NCBI GenBank assembly: GCA_009885205.1
Contig: VFLE01000109.1
Coordinates: 1-9,745 of the forward strand
Source: Candidatus Shapirobacteria bacterium
Lineage (GTDB): Bacteria > Patescibacteriota > Microgenomatia > UBA12405
Direction of reading: 5' to 3'
DNA: 9,745 nucleotides
Positions 1-7,198 of this stretch are shown here, piece by piece. Position 1 is the first letter of the stretch, and every line of letters starts with the position of its first letter. The notes beneath the pieces were generated by a model. The model made no database searches and had not been told where the DNA came from. It saw nothing but the letters and a program-made list of their open reading frames with translations. The translations under genes were made by a program, and so were the position numbers.

Positions 1-265
1 CTTCTTCTTCCTCTTCTGCTACTGATTCATACTGGGTTTCTTCTTCTTCGTCTTCTGTTTCAAAAAAATGAGAATATATTTTCTCAAAGAATTCTGCCAA
101 AGGTATATCTTCTGGTTTCTTTGATTGGCTATATTTATTTATCATGATAATAATTTTTGCCTCTAATTCTCGATCGGTCGGATTTCTGAGATCCAGTATG
201 TCATGTAGCTCTTTCTCTGAATAACTATCTATATTATATAAATTGGGATCTTCAGAAAAAAACAT
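1..265 (-). CDS. Acidic protein of unknown function, N-terminal part only
   Basis: The frame starts at an ATG (263-265, read on minus) and stays open to the left edge, giving 88 codons of an incomplete protein. It begins MFFSEDPNLYNIDSYSEKEL, continues with a compact helical-looking segment containing the phrase LRNPTDRELEAKI (about residues 26-38), and reaches a hydrophobic/aromatic patch LAEFFEKIYSHFF near residues 56-68. After that it becomes strongly acidic (runs of Glu encoded by GAA/GAG repeats). From memory, a similar 'ELxDILDLxNPTDRELEAKI' N-terminus recurs in uncharacterised proteins of algal giant viruses; I know no function for it and ran no search. The leader carries a TCTA core in AT-rich sequence 16 nt before the ATG, suggesting late expression. 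The acidic tail could be a linker to a domain outside the window. Confidence 0.75.
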   Translation of the reverse strand, partial: MFFSEDPNLYNIDSYSEKELHDILDLRNPTDRELEAKIIIMINKYSQSKKPEDIPLAEFFEKIYSHFFETEDEEEETQYESVAEEEEE

Positions 266-287
266 GTATATATTATATTATAGATTC
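266..287 (-). promoter_or_regulatory. AT-rich leader with TCTA core (putative late promoter)
   Basis: Read on minus, the sequence gaatctataat lies immediately upstream of the ATG at 265, followed by an alternating A/T tract. The TCTA core is at 281-284. The same AATCTAT string precedes the genes starting at 5023 and 7198. A TCTA tetramer flanked by AT-rich sequence is the published late motif of Cafeteria roenbergensis virus; assigning it here is inference. Confidence 0.4.
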
Positions 288-336
288 TATTTTATTTTTT
301 CTTGCCATTATATAATAGGGTTTCAATACTAGTAAT

Positions 337-930
337 CTACGTTTTTGCCATCGTTATTCGCCGCTTGAACATCTTGGATACAAAATCGATCAAATCCATT
401 ATTGTAGTACAATTATACAACATATCTATCGGAAATGCTTTTATACCTTTCAGACGTTTCATATGCCGCGCTCCTCGAAAGCATAAAATATCAAATACTT
501 TCATAATTATTTCCTCGTCGTCCGTCATTTCTTCACGATCAATTCTATACTTTCCTATATACGAATATCGATTGTAATCCTCATTGGAATAAATATGATG
601 TTTTTTTATAAACATATTATTGCGAATGAGCCCGATTCCCATAATCCGGTTTTTTTCATTGTTCATTTCTAGTACAAAAATGTTTTTATCTTGGTCCGTT
701 ATTTTTGCGCTTACCGGCTCGGGCGTTCCATAAATGCACCCACCTATTCCCGCATTTTTCCTATATTCATAATTTTCATTCCAGGTTGTATTATCAAATC
801 GCGTAGTCGTTAGCACCGACTTTATTGCTCGATGATACGCTCTCATATCCGTGTTTCTTGCATAAACTATGCGTCGCCGTTGTTTTGCAGATATTTTCGG
901 TTCTTCCGTTTCGTCCGTAGTTTCATTCAT
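337..930 (-). CDS. Uncharacterised giant-virus protein, 197 aa
   Basis: A 197-residue protein beginning MNETTDETEEPKISAKQRRR. The frame can be extended 13 codons to a TTG at 967-969, but that TTG lies inside the AAAATTGA promoter octamer (966-973), so I chose the ATG at 928-930, 35 nt downstream of the motif. A short acidic then basic N-terminus leads into a core with alternating hydrophobic strands (GIGGCIYGTPEPVSAKI, NIFVLEMNN, RIMGIGLIRN at about residues 60-105). A Tyr-rich stretch (SNEDYNRYSYIGKYRI) and a helical C-terminus with FRGARHMKR follow. No transmembrane segment or classical catalytic motif is visible. The pattern looks like a conserved small globular viral protein, but I cannot assign a function. 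It is divergent from the SLATT-like gene at 1010, with 79 bp between the starts, and stops at a TAG 71 bp before the next gene's start. Confidence 0.8.
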   Translation of the reverse strand: MNETTDETEEPKISAKQRRRIVYARNTDMRAYHRAIKSVLTTTRFDNTTWNENYEYRKNAGIGGCIYGTPEPVSAKITDQDKNIFVLEMNNEKNRIMGIGLIRNNMFIKKHHIYSNEDYNRYSYIGKYRIDREEMTDDEEIIMKVFDILCFRGARHMKRLKGIKAFPIDMLYNCTTIMDLIDFVSKMFKRRITMAKT

Positions 931-965
931 TTTTATGTTATTTTTATTATTTCTCTTGGATATAT

Positions 966-973
966 TCAATTTT
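966..973 (-). promoter_or_regulatory. AAAATTGA early promoter octamer
   Basis: TCAATTTT on plus reads AAAATTGA on minus, an exact match to the mimivirus-type early promoter element. It ends 35 nt upstream of the ATG at 930, the same spacing as the two other copies in this window (33 and 37 nt). Its position also argues against the TTG start of the longer frame. Confidence 0.75.
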
Positions 974-1009
974 ATATGTAAAAAAATATATACCTATTTT
1001 ACATACAAA

Positions 1010-2209
1010 ATGTATAACAATGATAACCCTTCGCCCGATGAAATTATCATTCATGAATCCAATGACGACGAAGAAGAAGAAGAAGAGCAAAAAAAATCCG
1101 ATTCCTATTTTATCAAAATCTTGAATGCAAATTTGGAAAAAATAAGGTCGAATATAACACTCACGCGACCGATTATTCATGACGATTCGCCATTTGATTC
1201 GAATAATAATAGTGATAGTGATAACGAGCAATTAAACAGTGATAGCATGAATGGATCTTTTTACACAGAATCAATCAATCATGATACGTTTAATGATAAG
1301 CCATATAACAAATTGTCGTCCTATCAAATAGAGCGATCCGTTGAAAAATATTATTACGAATCCGAAAATACACGGTCTACCGAATTAGATGTACTCATCA
1401 CCTATGCAAAAGGACAGAAAAACTTGTACATTTCGGCGAAAAACGCAACACAATTTAAATTGAATTGTTTGCTTATTCCTTCTCTACTTATCACCTCAGC
1501 AATCGCTATTTTTGCGCCTTTTATACAAAGTCTTTCTTGGAGTGGGGGATTTTTTTCTGGTCTCAATGCAATCACAACCCTTTTTATTTCTTTGGCAAAT
1601 TATTTGAAATTGGAATCTTCCGTGGAATTATTTCATATTACCGCAAATCAATATGATCAAATCGAAACATCTCTCGAATTTGTTTCTAGTAAATTATTGT
1701 TTATCAATACAGAATCCGAAAAATCGCGCATTATTTTACATCATATCCAAGAGGTTGAGACCAAGATTGGTGATATAAAACATAGTAATTTACCCTTTGT
1801 ACCAGACGAAGTCAAATCTTTGTTTCCGATTATTTGTAATATCAATATTTTTTCATTCATAAAACGTATGGAAATTTATCGCAAAACGTTGGTTATTAAA
1901 TTGAAAGACGTAAAAAATGAGATACGATATATCATATATATGCGAAAAAAACGAGAATTCGAGAAAAAAGAAGCCCATGTTCAATTCGAAAAAGAAGAAG
2001 CCAGATTGTTATTTCTTACCCAATTGAAAGAAAAAACAAAAGAAGAATTGATCCAGTGCAAATCCGCGTACGGAGATATCGATGAAGTCTTCACAAAAGA
2101 AATAAAACAATCACAATTGCGGGGATATTTTTTCGGATTTTGTAAAAGATCGAATATAGATAAAAGGCCGCACCGCATCAATCCTATTTTACAAAAATAT
2201 ATCTATTAA
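1010..2209 (+). CDS. SLATT-like two-transmembrane protein, 399 aa
   Basis: An upstream in-frame ATG at 869 exists, but it would overlap the opposite-strand gene and its promoter. The ATG at 1010 follows an AT-rich leader and starts MYNNDNPSPDEIIIHESNDD. Residues 1-100 are acidic and low in complexity (a Glu run near 20-26, Asp/Ser/Asn-rich to about 95). Residues 100-145 are an amphipathic segment. Two hydrophobic helices follow at about 151-171 and 179-198, separated by only a few residues. Then comes a long helical region (about 205-250, with SVELFHITANQYDQIETSLE), a Pro-containing break (NLPFVPDEV), a charged probable coiled coil (about 288-350) and a basic tail. This order, two close TM helices followed by a helix with an 'H..AxQYxxIExxLE' pattern, is the architecture of SLATT membrane domains known from prokaryotic conflict systems. 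The similarity is by eye; alternatives are a virion membrane or ER-shaping protein. Its TAA overlaps the stop of the convergent gene. Confidence 0.8.
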   Translation: MYNNDNPSPDEIIIHESNDDEEEEEEQKKSDSYFIKILNANLEKIRSNITLTRPIIHDDSPFDSNNNSDSDNEQLNSDSMNGSFYTESINHDTFNDKPYNKLSSYQIERSVEKYYYESENTRSTELDVLITYAKGQKNLYISAKNATQFKLNCLLIPSLLITSAIAIFAPFIQSLSWSGGFFSGLNAITTLFISLANYLKLESSVELFHITANQYDQIETSLEFVSSKLLFINTESEKSRIILHHIQEVETKIGDIKHSNLPFVPDEVKSLFPIICNINIFSFIKRMEIYRKTLVIKLKDVKNEIRYIIYMRKKREFEKKEAHVQFEKEEARLLFLTQLKEKTKEELIQCKSAYGDIDEVFTKEIKQSQLRGYFFGFCKRSNIDKRPHRINPILQKYIY

Positions 2210-2490
2210 TTCACGCGACTCGCCACAATTTTCCAGTGCCATGGTGGATCATACATTATTTTCACATTTTCTCCATTAATTAATCGAGTATATACATATT
2301 TTCCTTGTGTCGTAATTGGATTCCATTTTATTTTGATAAATACGCACTTATAATCGTTATCTGACCGAAGGGGGATATCTGTTATTTGCGTGATTTCTCC
2401 CAAATTCAACTTGGAAAATTTCTTCAATATGTACTCTTTTGTTACGAACGTTTCCACGCGTGGGATACATATCGTAGGTGATGGATTCAT
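2206..2490 (-). CDS. RRM-like mini-protein, 94 aa
   Basis: A complete 94-residue protein starting MNPSPTICIPRVETFVTKEY. The predicted order strand (TICIPRVE), helix (TKEYILKKFSKLN), strand (ITQITDIPL), strand (CVFIKIKWN), helix (YVYTRLINGE), strand (NVKIMYD) is the beta-alpha-beta-beta-alpha-beta pattern of RNA recognition motifs. CVFIKIKW sits where RNP1 would be, but lacks its usual Gly/aromatic pattern, so RNA binding is not certain. It ends with an aromatic PPWHWKI motif. The leader has AAAATTGA 32 nt before the ATG, implying early transcription. Its TAA (2206-2208) overlaps the TAA of the convergent gene (2207-2209). A small nucleic-acid or protein adaptor is the most reasonable guess; the fold assignment is inference. 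Confidence 0.75.
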   Translation of the reverse strand: MNPSPTICIPRVETFVTKEYILKKFSKLNLGEITQITDIPLRSDNDYKCVFIKIKWNPITTQGKYVYTRLINGENVKIMYDPPWHWKIVASRVN

Positions 2491-2522
2491 TTTTTATTAA
2501 AACTGATATCGACCGGTTTTAA

Positions 2523-2530
2523 TCAATTTT
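2523..2530 (-). promoter_or_regulatory. AAAATTGA early promoter octamer
   Basis: TCAATTTT on plus equals AAAATTGA on minus, ending 32 nt upstream of the ATG at 2490. It is an exact match to the mimivirid early promoter element and has the same spacing as the copies at 966-973 and 8716-8723. Confidence 0.75.
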
Positions 2531-2532
2531 AT

Positions 2533-2667
2533 ATTTTACACCTGTTTGTGTTGAAAACGCCCAAATGGTAATTTTGCATCTGCTCATTTCAACATTCAAA
2601 ACTCCGACCTCCTGAAGGGATCTGTGAATATCGTTAGGTAACGTTACCATGCGCAAAGGTGTAAAAT
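2533..2667. repeat. 11-bp inverted repeat pair
   Basis: ATTTTACACCT (2533-2543) and its exact reverse complement AGGTGTAAAAT (2657-2667) are separated by 113 bp. The left arm begins 3 bp beyond the AAAATTGA promoter of the RRM-like gene. No other copy of either arm was seen in the window. Confidence 0.6.
2637..2648. repeat. 12-bp perfect palindrome GGTAACGTTACC
   Basis: A perfect self-complementary dodecamer in the non-coding block, between the arms of the 11-bp inverted repeat. It could be a dimeric protein binding site or chance; no second copy is visible in the window. Confidence 0.5.
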
Positions 2668-2903
2668 TCCCAATTTCCAAGTGGAAATGCTGTCTCGCGT
2701 AATATGTGTGGTTTGAGATTCACAATATATTTTTTTTAGATGTGAGAAATTTTAAAAAAATAATGTTGCTGTTGCGAGACAATTTGTTATTACATCGAAT
2801 CTTTAACTCGTTTTTATATATCAATAATTCTTTATCGGTATGTAAAATAGGTGGACGGGAGTTGAGTATAATTTCTCAAAATTACTCCTCTTTATATTGC
2901 AAA

Positions 2904-3443
2904 ATGGATTCTGTTATTCCTATGAGAGAATACATGGATTCGATCGATATCCATTATATTTTTATTAATAAATCTTCCGTCATTGATAAAATTGTTACAG
3001 AGCCTCATTATTTTGAAAAATGCAGTGATAAGAATTTATTGACAAAAGAAGTGCTTATGAAATATATTCAAGATAAACGCGAAGATAAAATCAATCGCAT
3101 GCGATACAAATTAAAAGACATTTTGATTTATTTAGTCGATGTCGACGGAAAAGATTTGCCTCAATTTTCTACGCAACATTCTGAGCGTCATGGTTCTTTT
3201 CTTCGCATTTTACCCATTTTAGACGATGTTCATTTTGCACCCACGCTGTATCTATTTCATAAATTCAATTCCATTTTTATCGTTTTGCAAGAAATGACAC
3301 TTATAGTTCCCACTTCTATATTAAAAAAACCGAATGGAACAGCACACGACATCAAAAAAATAACGAAAAAAGTGAGAATTTCTCCCGATGTTTCTGTTTA
3401 TTCGGGGACGAATAAGACACATAGAGCAAGGGAGACCCTTTGA
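2904..3443 (+). CDS. Unknown protein with basic C-terminus, 179 aa
   Basis: Read from the ATG at 2904 the protein starts MDSVIPMREYMDSIDIHYIF. The frame stays open back to an ATG at 2706 (66 more codons, hydrophobic and without obvious domain character), preceded by an in-frame TAA. The longer 245-aa form cannot be excluded, and the ATG at 2922 is a third option. The core has NLLTKEVLMKYIQDKRED (about residues 44-61) followed by YKLKDILIYLVDVD, then PILDDVHFAP, FHKFNSIFIVLQEM and a Lys/Arg-rich tail from about residue 140. There is no signal peptide in the shorter form and no catalytic motif that I recognise. From memory it resembles small conserved proteins of algal giant viruses of unknown function. 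The TGA lies 5 bp from the stop of the convergent VWA gene. No clear early or late motif precedes 2904. Confidence 0.65.
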   Translation: MDSVIPMREYMDSIDIHYIFINKSSVIDKIVTEPHYFEKCSDKNLLTKEVLMKYIQDKREDKINRMRYKLKDILIYLVDVDGKDLPQFSTQHSERHGSFLRILPILDDVHFAPTLYLFHKFNSIFIVLQEMTLIVPTSILKKPNGTAHDIKKITKKVRISPDVSVYSGTNKTHRARETL

Positions 3444-3448
3444 TCGGC

Positions 3449-5023
3449 TCATATTTCTCCCATACTGTATCTATCCGAGGATAGAACAGAAGACAGTAAG
3501 TCAAATGGCGTTTCATTTTTCGGAAAGGATTGATTTAATGCGATTTTTGCCACAGAAACCGAGGCGCCCGATAAATACATTGCATTTTTACCACAAGATA
3601 CATTTATAGAAACGGTGGATAAATTCCAATATACAATATACGGTGGCGGAAAGGGAGTTTTAAAACTACTACGTAATCCTCCTTCGTGAAAAAGGGTTTC
3701 AATATCTTGTTCTAGTTTTTCCATTTCTTCCGAAAACTCAGATAATACTACAATTTTTATTTTTTGAACTTGGACAGCAGACATTTTGGCATCCAATATA
3801 GATTCCAATAAGAGCGAAAACCCCCCCATAATATTTTTTGATGTAATGGGTGGAAGATTGGATATAATGGACTTCATATGTGAATCCAAATTTTCTTTTG
3901 GAATCTGAATCCAATTCGGCTGATGTCCAAGAAACATCAGCCGCATTTCATCGTCTACAATATGCGAATGCTGAGCGAGCCAACATCCAATATCGATTGC
4001 GGTTTCTAATACTCCATTTGTTTTCATAGATAAAGAAACGTCGATCATAGGAATACATAATCCAAAAGAAAGAGGTGTTCTTAGGGACTGATTCCATAAT
4101 ATATTTGCCATATTTTTCGTGGTTTTATTTTCAATATGATTATGCAAGGTAATTTTATTGACTATATTAGATGAAATCAACTGATTTTTCGGAAGAACCC
4201 GCGCCGAATTCGTTTCTTCTCTAGGACGTGTATAATATTCGGCTATTTTATTTGCGAGTGTTGAGTTTGATTGTCCAAGAAACGTGTTCCAATATTTTAT
4301 CAGAGATCCATGGGAAACTGAAGACGGGACAATTTTATCCCATTCTTTTCGACACATTTTTGTTTCTACTATTTCCATTTTTTTGCATAATCCAGTAAAC
4401 ATTTTGCGGTATAAATACCGCGATTTTTTTACCGCCCTTTCTTTTTGTTCTTTTGAAATCGCGTAACGAAAAATATGGGGGGTAACTGTTTTTGTCCAAT
4501 GATCACATAATAATAGTAACAACCAATCAAATTTCGATTTTTCTCTGGGTACCCATTTTGCCACATTTGAAATGGGTCCTTTTGAAGCCATATCTGATTT
4601 TAATTCCGCATTCATTAATTCGATTGCGAAAAATATGAATGGATGATATGGATCTCCTGTTTGACGTCGAATATAATCACAAAAATAGGGCACGTCTTTC
4701 CAAGACCCATAAAATAAAACAATAATGCGAAAAAAATGAAACGCATATTCAGGGAAAACCTCATACCACGCATGTAACATCATATAGGTTAGGTCTCGTT
4801 CTCCTTTTCCATACATTATATCGCGCGTGTGTAGAACAAGACGCCCCATAAGATCCATCTGACATTTATCAACAGGATAAAGAGAATCTTTTAATATAAC
4901 GGAAATCTTAGTTTTCACCTGTTCTAATTCTTGATCGTTTTTTTTTCGAGAAAGATCAAAATAAAGAGATACGAATCTATCTTGAAAGGATGAAATGATC
5001 ATCGGAGGAAAATCCGAATCCAT
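3449..5023 (-). CDS. DUF2828 family protein with von Willebrand A domain, 524 aa
   Basis: A full-length member of the DUF2828 family (TROVE-like N-terminal region plus VWA domain), known from mimivirids and eukaryotes. In the N-terminal half, the family phrase GKGERD is at residues 72-77 after RLVLHTRDIMY. FYGSWKDVPYF (104-114), AKWVPREKSKFDW (155-167) and a basic helical stretch with YRKMFTGLCKKMEIVETKMC follow, the usual layout for this family. The VWA part begins near 318. The MIDAS first loop is D328-V-S330-L-S332-M, in the D-x-S-x-S arrangement; the Thr/Gly loop is probably ITSKNIMGGF (393-402). The third metal-site position in VVLSEFSEE (425-433) has Glu where Asp is usual. A metal-dependent binding or RNA-associated role is likely, not shown. 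The leader contains AATCTAT and TATATAAA about 30 nt upstream, suggesting late expression. It stops 5 bp from its convergent neighbour. Confidence 0.85.
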   Translation of the reverse strand: MDSDFPPMIISSFQDRFVSLYFDLSRKKNDQELEQVKTKISVILKDSLYPVDKCQMDLMGRLVLHTRDIMYGKGERDLTYMMLHAWYEVFPEYAFHFFRIIVLFYGSWKDVPYFCDYIRRQTGDPYHPFIFFAIELMNAELKSDMASKGPISNVAKWVPREKSKFDWLLLLLCDHWTKTVTPHIFRYAISKEQKERAVKKSRYLYRKMFTGLCKKMEIVETKMCRKEWDKIVPSSVSHGSLIKYWNTFLGQSNSTLANKIAEYYTRPREETNSARVLPKNQLISSNIVNKITLHNHIENKTTKNMANILWNQSLRTPLSFGLCIPMIDVSLSMKTNGVLETAIDIGCWLAQHSHIVDDEMRLMFLGHQPNWIQIPKENLDSHMKSIISNLPPITSKNIMGGFSLLLESILDAKMSAVQVQKIKIVVLSEFSEEMEKLEQDIETLFHEGGLRSSFKTPFPPPYIVYWNLSTVSINVSCGKNAMYLSGASVSVAKIALNQSFPKNETPFDLLSSVLSSDRYSMGEI

Positions 5024-5046
5024 GATATACCCACATTGCTCGCTAT

Positions 5047-5060
5047 GTTTATATAGATTC
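5047..5060 (-). promoter_or_regulatory. TCTA/TATA-like element (putative late promoter)
   Basis: On minus this reads gaatctatataaac, ending 24 nt before the ATG at 5023. It contains both the TCTA core (5054-5057) and a TATA-like string. The AATCTAT core is shared with the leaders at 266-287 and 7199-7220. Confidence 0.4.
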
Positions 5061-5087
5061 GCTTTAGTATACTAGCTAGCTCTACTC

Positions 5088-6410
5088 CTATTTATTTTTC
5101 AAGGCTGCCTGTTTTTGCAATTCCAAAAAGTTGAATGTATTTACTGTGGTTTTTGTTTTTTCAAGATATTGTTGTTTCAACATCACATTTTTGGTATTCT
5201 TTACCGCGGAATTTACGTCGCTCTTTTTTACTCGGCTCAGTAAATTTTCCAACTCTTTTATCGTATCTGGTATTGTTTTCCGTTTTGTGGGTGGCGCCAT
5301 CAGCAAATTTCGCAGTAAATCAACATACGATTTCATAAAACTAAATTCCACCGCATACTCATCTAGCACACCGAGTATATATAATTCTATATGAAAGATT
5401 TGTGCTATAGAATAATTATCCCATGTTTTATTTGTCACATATAGTACATCCCAAAGAGACTTCCATGATTTTCCAATAAATCCATTGACGAAATGCACGG
5501 CGGTGGCCTCGAATCGTTTTGATTGATTTGCAGGAATACCGGTAAGGCGATTGCTTTTGCTTTTGTCTTCGTATAAAAATTGTTTTAGTGTATTTTTCAA
5601 ATTCCTTGCGTCGTTTTCCGTAATTTTTGCGGCTAATTTTGAAAAGGATGTGTCCGTCGAGCTTATAATATATTTACAAATGTATATAAATAAAACTGAC
5701 TCGATAGACCAATAAGGATATGTTACATATTCTCTGCTGAATCTACCCATTGAGGTTTTATATTGTGCAGGTGTAATTATTTTATCTAGTTGTAATGAAG
5801 ATCCAAAATCAATCACAATAGGGGTTTTATTCTTATAATCATAGAGTATGTTATTTTCTTTTAGATCGAAATGGATGATGTTTATATTATTAAGCATTTG
5901 AATGCTCTCCAAAATATATATGTGTGTTTCCAGTATATTGACAATGAATAATTTTATATTTGTTATCCGTTGTGTTTGAAGATGTGCTCCGTTTCTAATT
6001 TGTTTATAATTATTCAATTGGGAATATAATTTTTTATATAAGTAATCACGGAGACTATCGGACCCCACGTAAGATATTTTACTGGATAAAAACTGACTGC
6101 TGGTTTTATTCGTAATCCCTAAATCACATTTTTCAATGGTTTTTTCATTGACCGTAGACAGATTTACATTGCAGCTCTCGATTATTGGAGCAAAATAAAA
6201 TTTATATCCGGGGATTTTTTTTTTGATTATGGCGCCTATTTCTATTTCGTTATTTAATGAAAAATCTCTGTATTGTATCTTGGTGACAAAATTCGCGTTA
6301 TTTGTTTTTTCATTTTTTCTACATTTTATTCCTGGATGAAATATGCATCCATATGCGCCATTTCCTATCAATTTGATTTCCTTATCTTGGCCTCCAATTA
6401 ATTCATTCAT
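5088..6410 (-). CDS. Giant-virus Ser/Thr protein kinase-like protein, 440 aa
   Basis: A divergent eukaryotic-type protein kinase. The glycine-rich loop is I15-GNGAYG-CIFHP (G16, G18, G21), the probable ATP-anchoring lysine is K44 in FVTKI, the catalytic loop is H180-F-D182-L-K184-E-N-N187 and the metal-binding motif is D201-F-G203. All catalytic essentials are therefore present. Spacing between the glycine loop and the catalytic loop is somewhat longer than typical, with an insert at about residues 85-145. The activation segment lacks a canonical APE and instead has YVTYPYWSIESVLFIY (about 229-244), a shape common in giant virus kinases. After residue 370 the sequence is charged and helical (DTIKELENLLSRVKKSD), ending in a Lys-rich tail. 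A kinase acting late or packaged in virions is plausible from known mimivirid biology. The leader is only 32 bp long and has a TATATATATATA tract but no AAAATTGA. Confidence 0.9.
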   Translation of the reverse strand: MNELIGGQDKEIKLIGNGAYGCIFHPGIKCRKNEKTNNANFVTKIQYRDFSLNNEIEIGAIIKKKIPGYKFYFAPIIESCNVNLSTVNEKTIEKCDLGITNKTSSQFLSSKISYVGSDSLRDYLYKKLYSQLNNYKQIRNGAHLQTQRITNIKLFIVNILETHIYILESIQMLNNINIIHFDLKENNILYDYKNKTPIVIDFGSSLQLDKIITPAQYKTSMGRFSREYVTYPYWSIESVLFIYICKYIISSTDTSFSKLAAKITENDARNLKNTLKQFLYEDKSKSNRLTGIPANQSKRFEATAVHFVNGFIGKSWKSLWDVLYVTNKTWDNYSIAQIFHIELYILGVLDEYAVEFSFMKSYVDLLRNLLMAPPTKRKTIPDTIKELENLLSRVKKSDVNSAVKNTKNVMLKQQYLEKTKTTVNTFNFLELQKQAALKNK

Positions 6411-6430
6411 ATAAATATATATATATAAAA
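6411..6430 (-). promoter_or_regulatory. AT-alternating tract upstream of the kinase
   Basis: An uninterrupted run of A and T with alternating TA steps fills the 20 bp before the kinase ATG. A run of six C residues (minus strand) lies just beyond it, and the next gene's stop is 32 bp from the kinase start. With such a short spacer, this tract must hold the promoter or the gene is cotranscribed. The same type of tract precedes the fucosyltransferase gene. Confidence 0.35.
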
Positions 6431-6442
6431 GGGGGGACTTTT

Positions 6443-7198
6443 TTACACGAATACGTCAACGGCGGATTGGGGTGGGGGTAACTCTTGTTCAGCCAAATAC
6501 ATATTATGATATCCATTTAATTTTATTATACGATATCCTAATTCGCTCAAAAACGAAAATAAGGCCCGGCCTTCTTCGGAAGAGTCCCCTGAATTTGATT
6601 CAAATAAAATTTTGGGATAATTGGATCTTCGCAGTGTTTCTACTGCTCCATGTAAAACAGATAGCTCATTTTCTTCTACGTCCATTTTAATGAAACCAAT
6701 ATCTACTATTTGGAAATGATCGAGCGTATAAATCTGAATTTCTTCCTCTTTTAATATACCGTCTGTTGCATGAATCGATGAACCACCGCCATCATCGCTC
6801 ACAATTTTAAGAATTGCCTTTCCCGTTTGATCGGATGAACCCAATCCCGTCTGGAGACAAGTAACATTTTGTAAATTGGAAAGTGCTATACTTCCACAAA
6901 GAGCGTAATATGTCATTTTTTGAGGTTCGAAGCTATACACATGTTTGCATAAATTTGCCAGAGATAATGTGTATGTTCCTGTATGTGCACCTATATCCAA
7001 GAATACTTTATCCGGTGAGCATAATTGCTTTGTCCATTCGATCAATTGATTTTCGAATAACCCATTTTGCGAATAATATTCCAAATTTATTCTTGGTAGC
7101 AAATAAGAGATTTTATTTGGAAAAATAATCTGATCATCCGTGTTGTCCGTTATCTGATTCGACGCCGTTTTTGTCAATATAAAATATCGAGTCGACAT
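6443..7198 (-). CDS. FkbM-family SAM-dependent methyltransferase, 251 aa
   Basis: A class I methyltransferase of the FkbM family, usually O-methylating sugars or related hydroxyl groups. The longer frame begins at a TTG (7277-7279), which is unlikely in a eukaryotic virus, so I chose the ATG at 7196-7198 (MSTRYFILTK). The SAM-binding motif I is VFLDIGAHTGTYTLSLA (residues 65-81), motif II ends SFEP (89-92, acidic residue for the ribose). LQTGLGSSD (115-123) matches the family's 'n.al.d' segment. The diagnostic FkbM C-terminal block IGFIKMDVEENELSVLHGA (167-185) is present, with Glu-Asn where the family normally has VEG. PKILFESN follows at 195-202. Length is normal. A TCTA core sits 15 nt before the ATG. 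It lies beside a fucosyltransferase, and both probably act on glycans of virion or host surface; the substrate is not shown by the sequence. Confidence 0.88.
   Translation of the reverse strand: MSTRYFILTKTASNQITDNTDDQIIFPNKISYLLPRINLEYYSQNGLFENQLIEWTKQLCSPDKVFLDIGAHTGTYTLSLANLCKHVYSFEPQKMTYYALCGSIALSNLQNVTCLQTGLGSSDQTGKAILKIVSDDGGGSSIHATDGILKEEEIQIYTLDHFQIVDIGFIKMDVEENELSVLHGAVETLRRSNYPKILFESNSGDSSEEGRALFSFLSELGYRIIKLNGYHNMYLAEQELPPPQSAVDVFV

Larger units (their letters stand above)
2533..2903. other. Palindrome-rich intergenic block without a convincing gene
   Basis: This stretch is bounded on its left part by an 11-bp perfect inverted repeat: ATTTTACACCT at 2533-2543 and AGGTGTAAAAT at 2657-2667. 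Inside and next to it are a 12-bp perfect palindrome GGTAACGTTACC (2637-2648) and a 7-bp inverted repeat ATTTCCA/TGGAAAT with a 2-nt centre (2673-2688). Base composition between 2590 and 2700 is less AT-rich than ordinary spacers here. A plus-strand frame is open from an ATG at 2706 into the next gene, so 2706-2903 could be its 5' extension. Otherwise the block may hold regulatory DNA, a small structured RNA or the remains of a mobile element. I see no tRNA or promoter octamer for the plus strand. Confidence 0.45.

Noticed and set aside
302..577. Plus-strand frame of 91 codons
   Set aside because: It lies wholly antisense to the better-supported gene at 337-930 and has no promoter or domain character.
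869..1009. An N-terminal extension of the SLATT-like protein from an ATG at 869, with a very hydrophobic start
   Set aside because: It would overlap the opposite-strand gene's 5' end and both promoter regions. The ATG at 1010 begins a more protein-like sequence.
947..1231. Minus-strand frame of 94 codons opposite the SLATT-like gene
   Set aside because: Its Phe run is just the complement of the Glu repeat on the other strand; it is a shadow frame.
6431..6436. A run of six G residues between kinase and methyltransferase genes, considered as a phase-variation tract
   Set aside because: It lies in the spacer, is short, and there is no evidence of variation.
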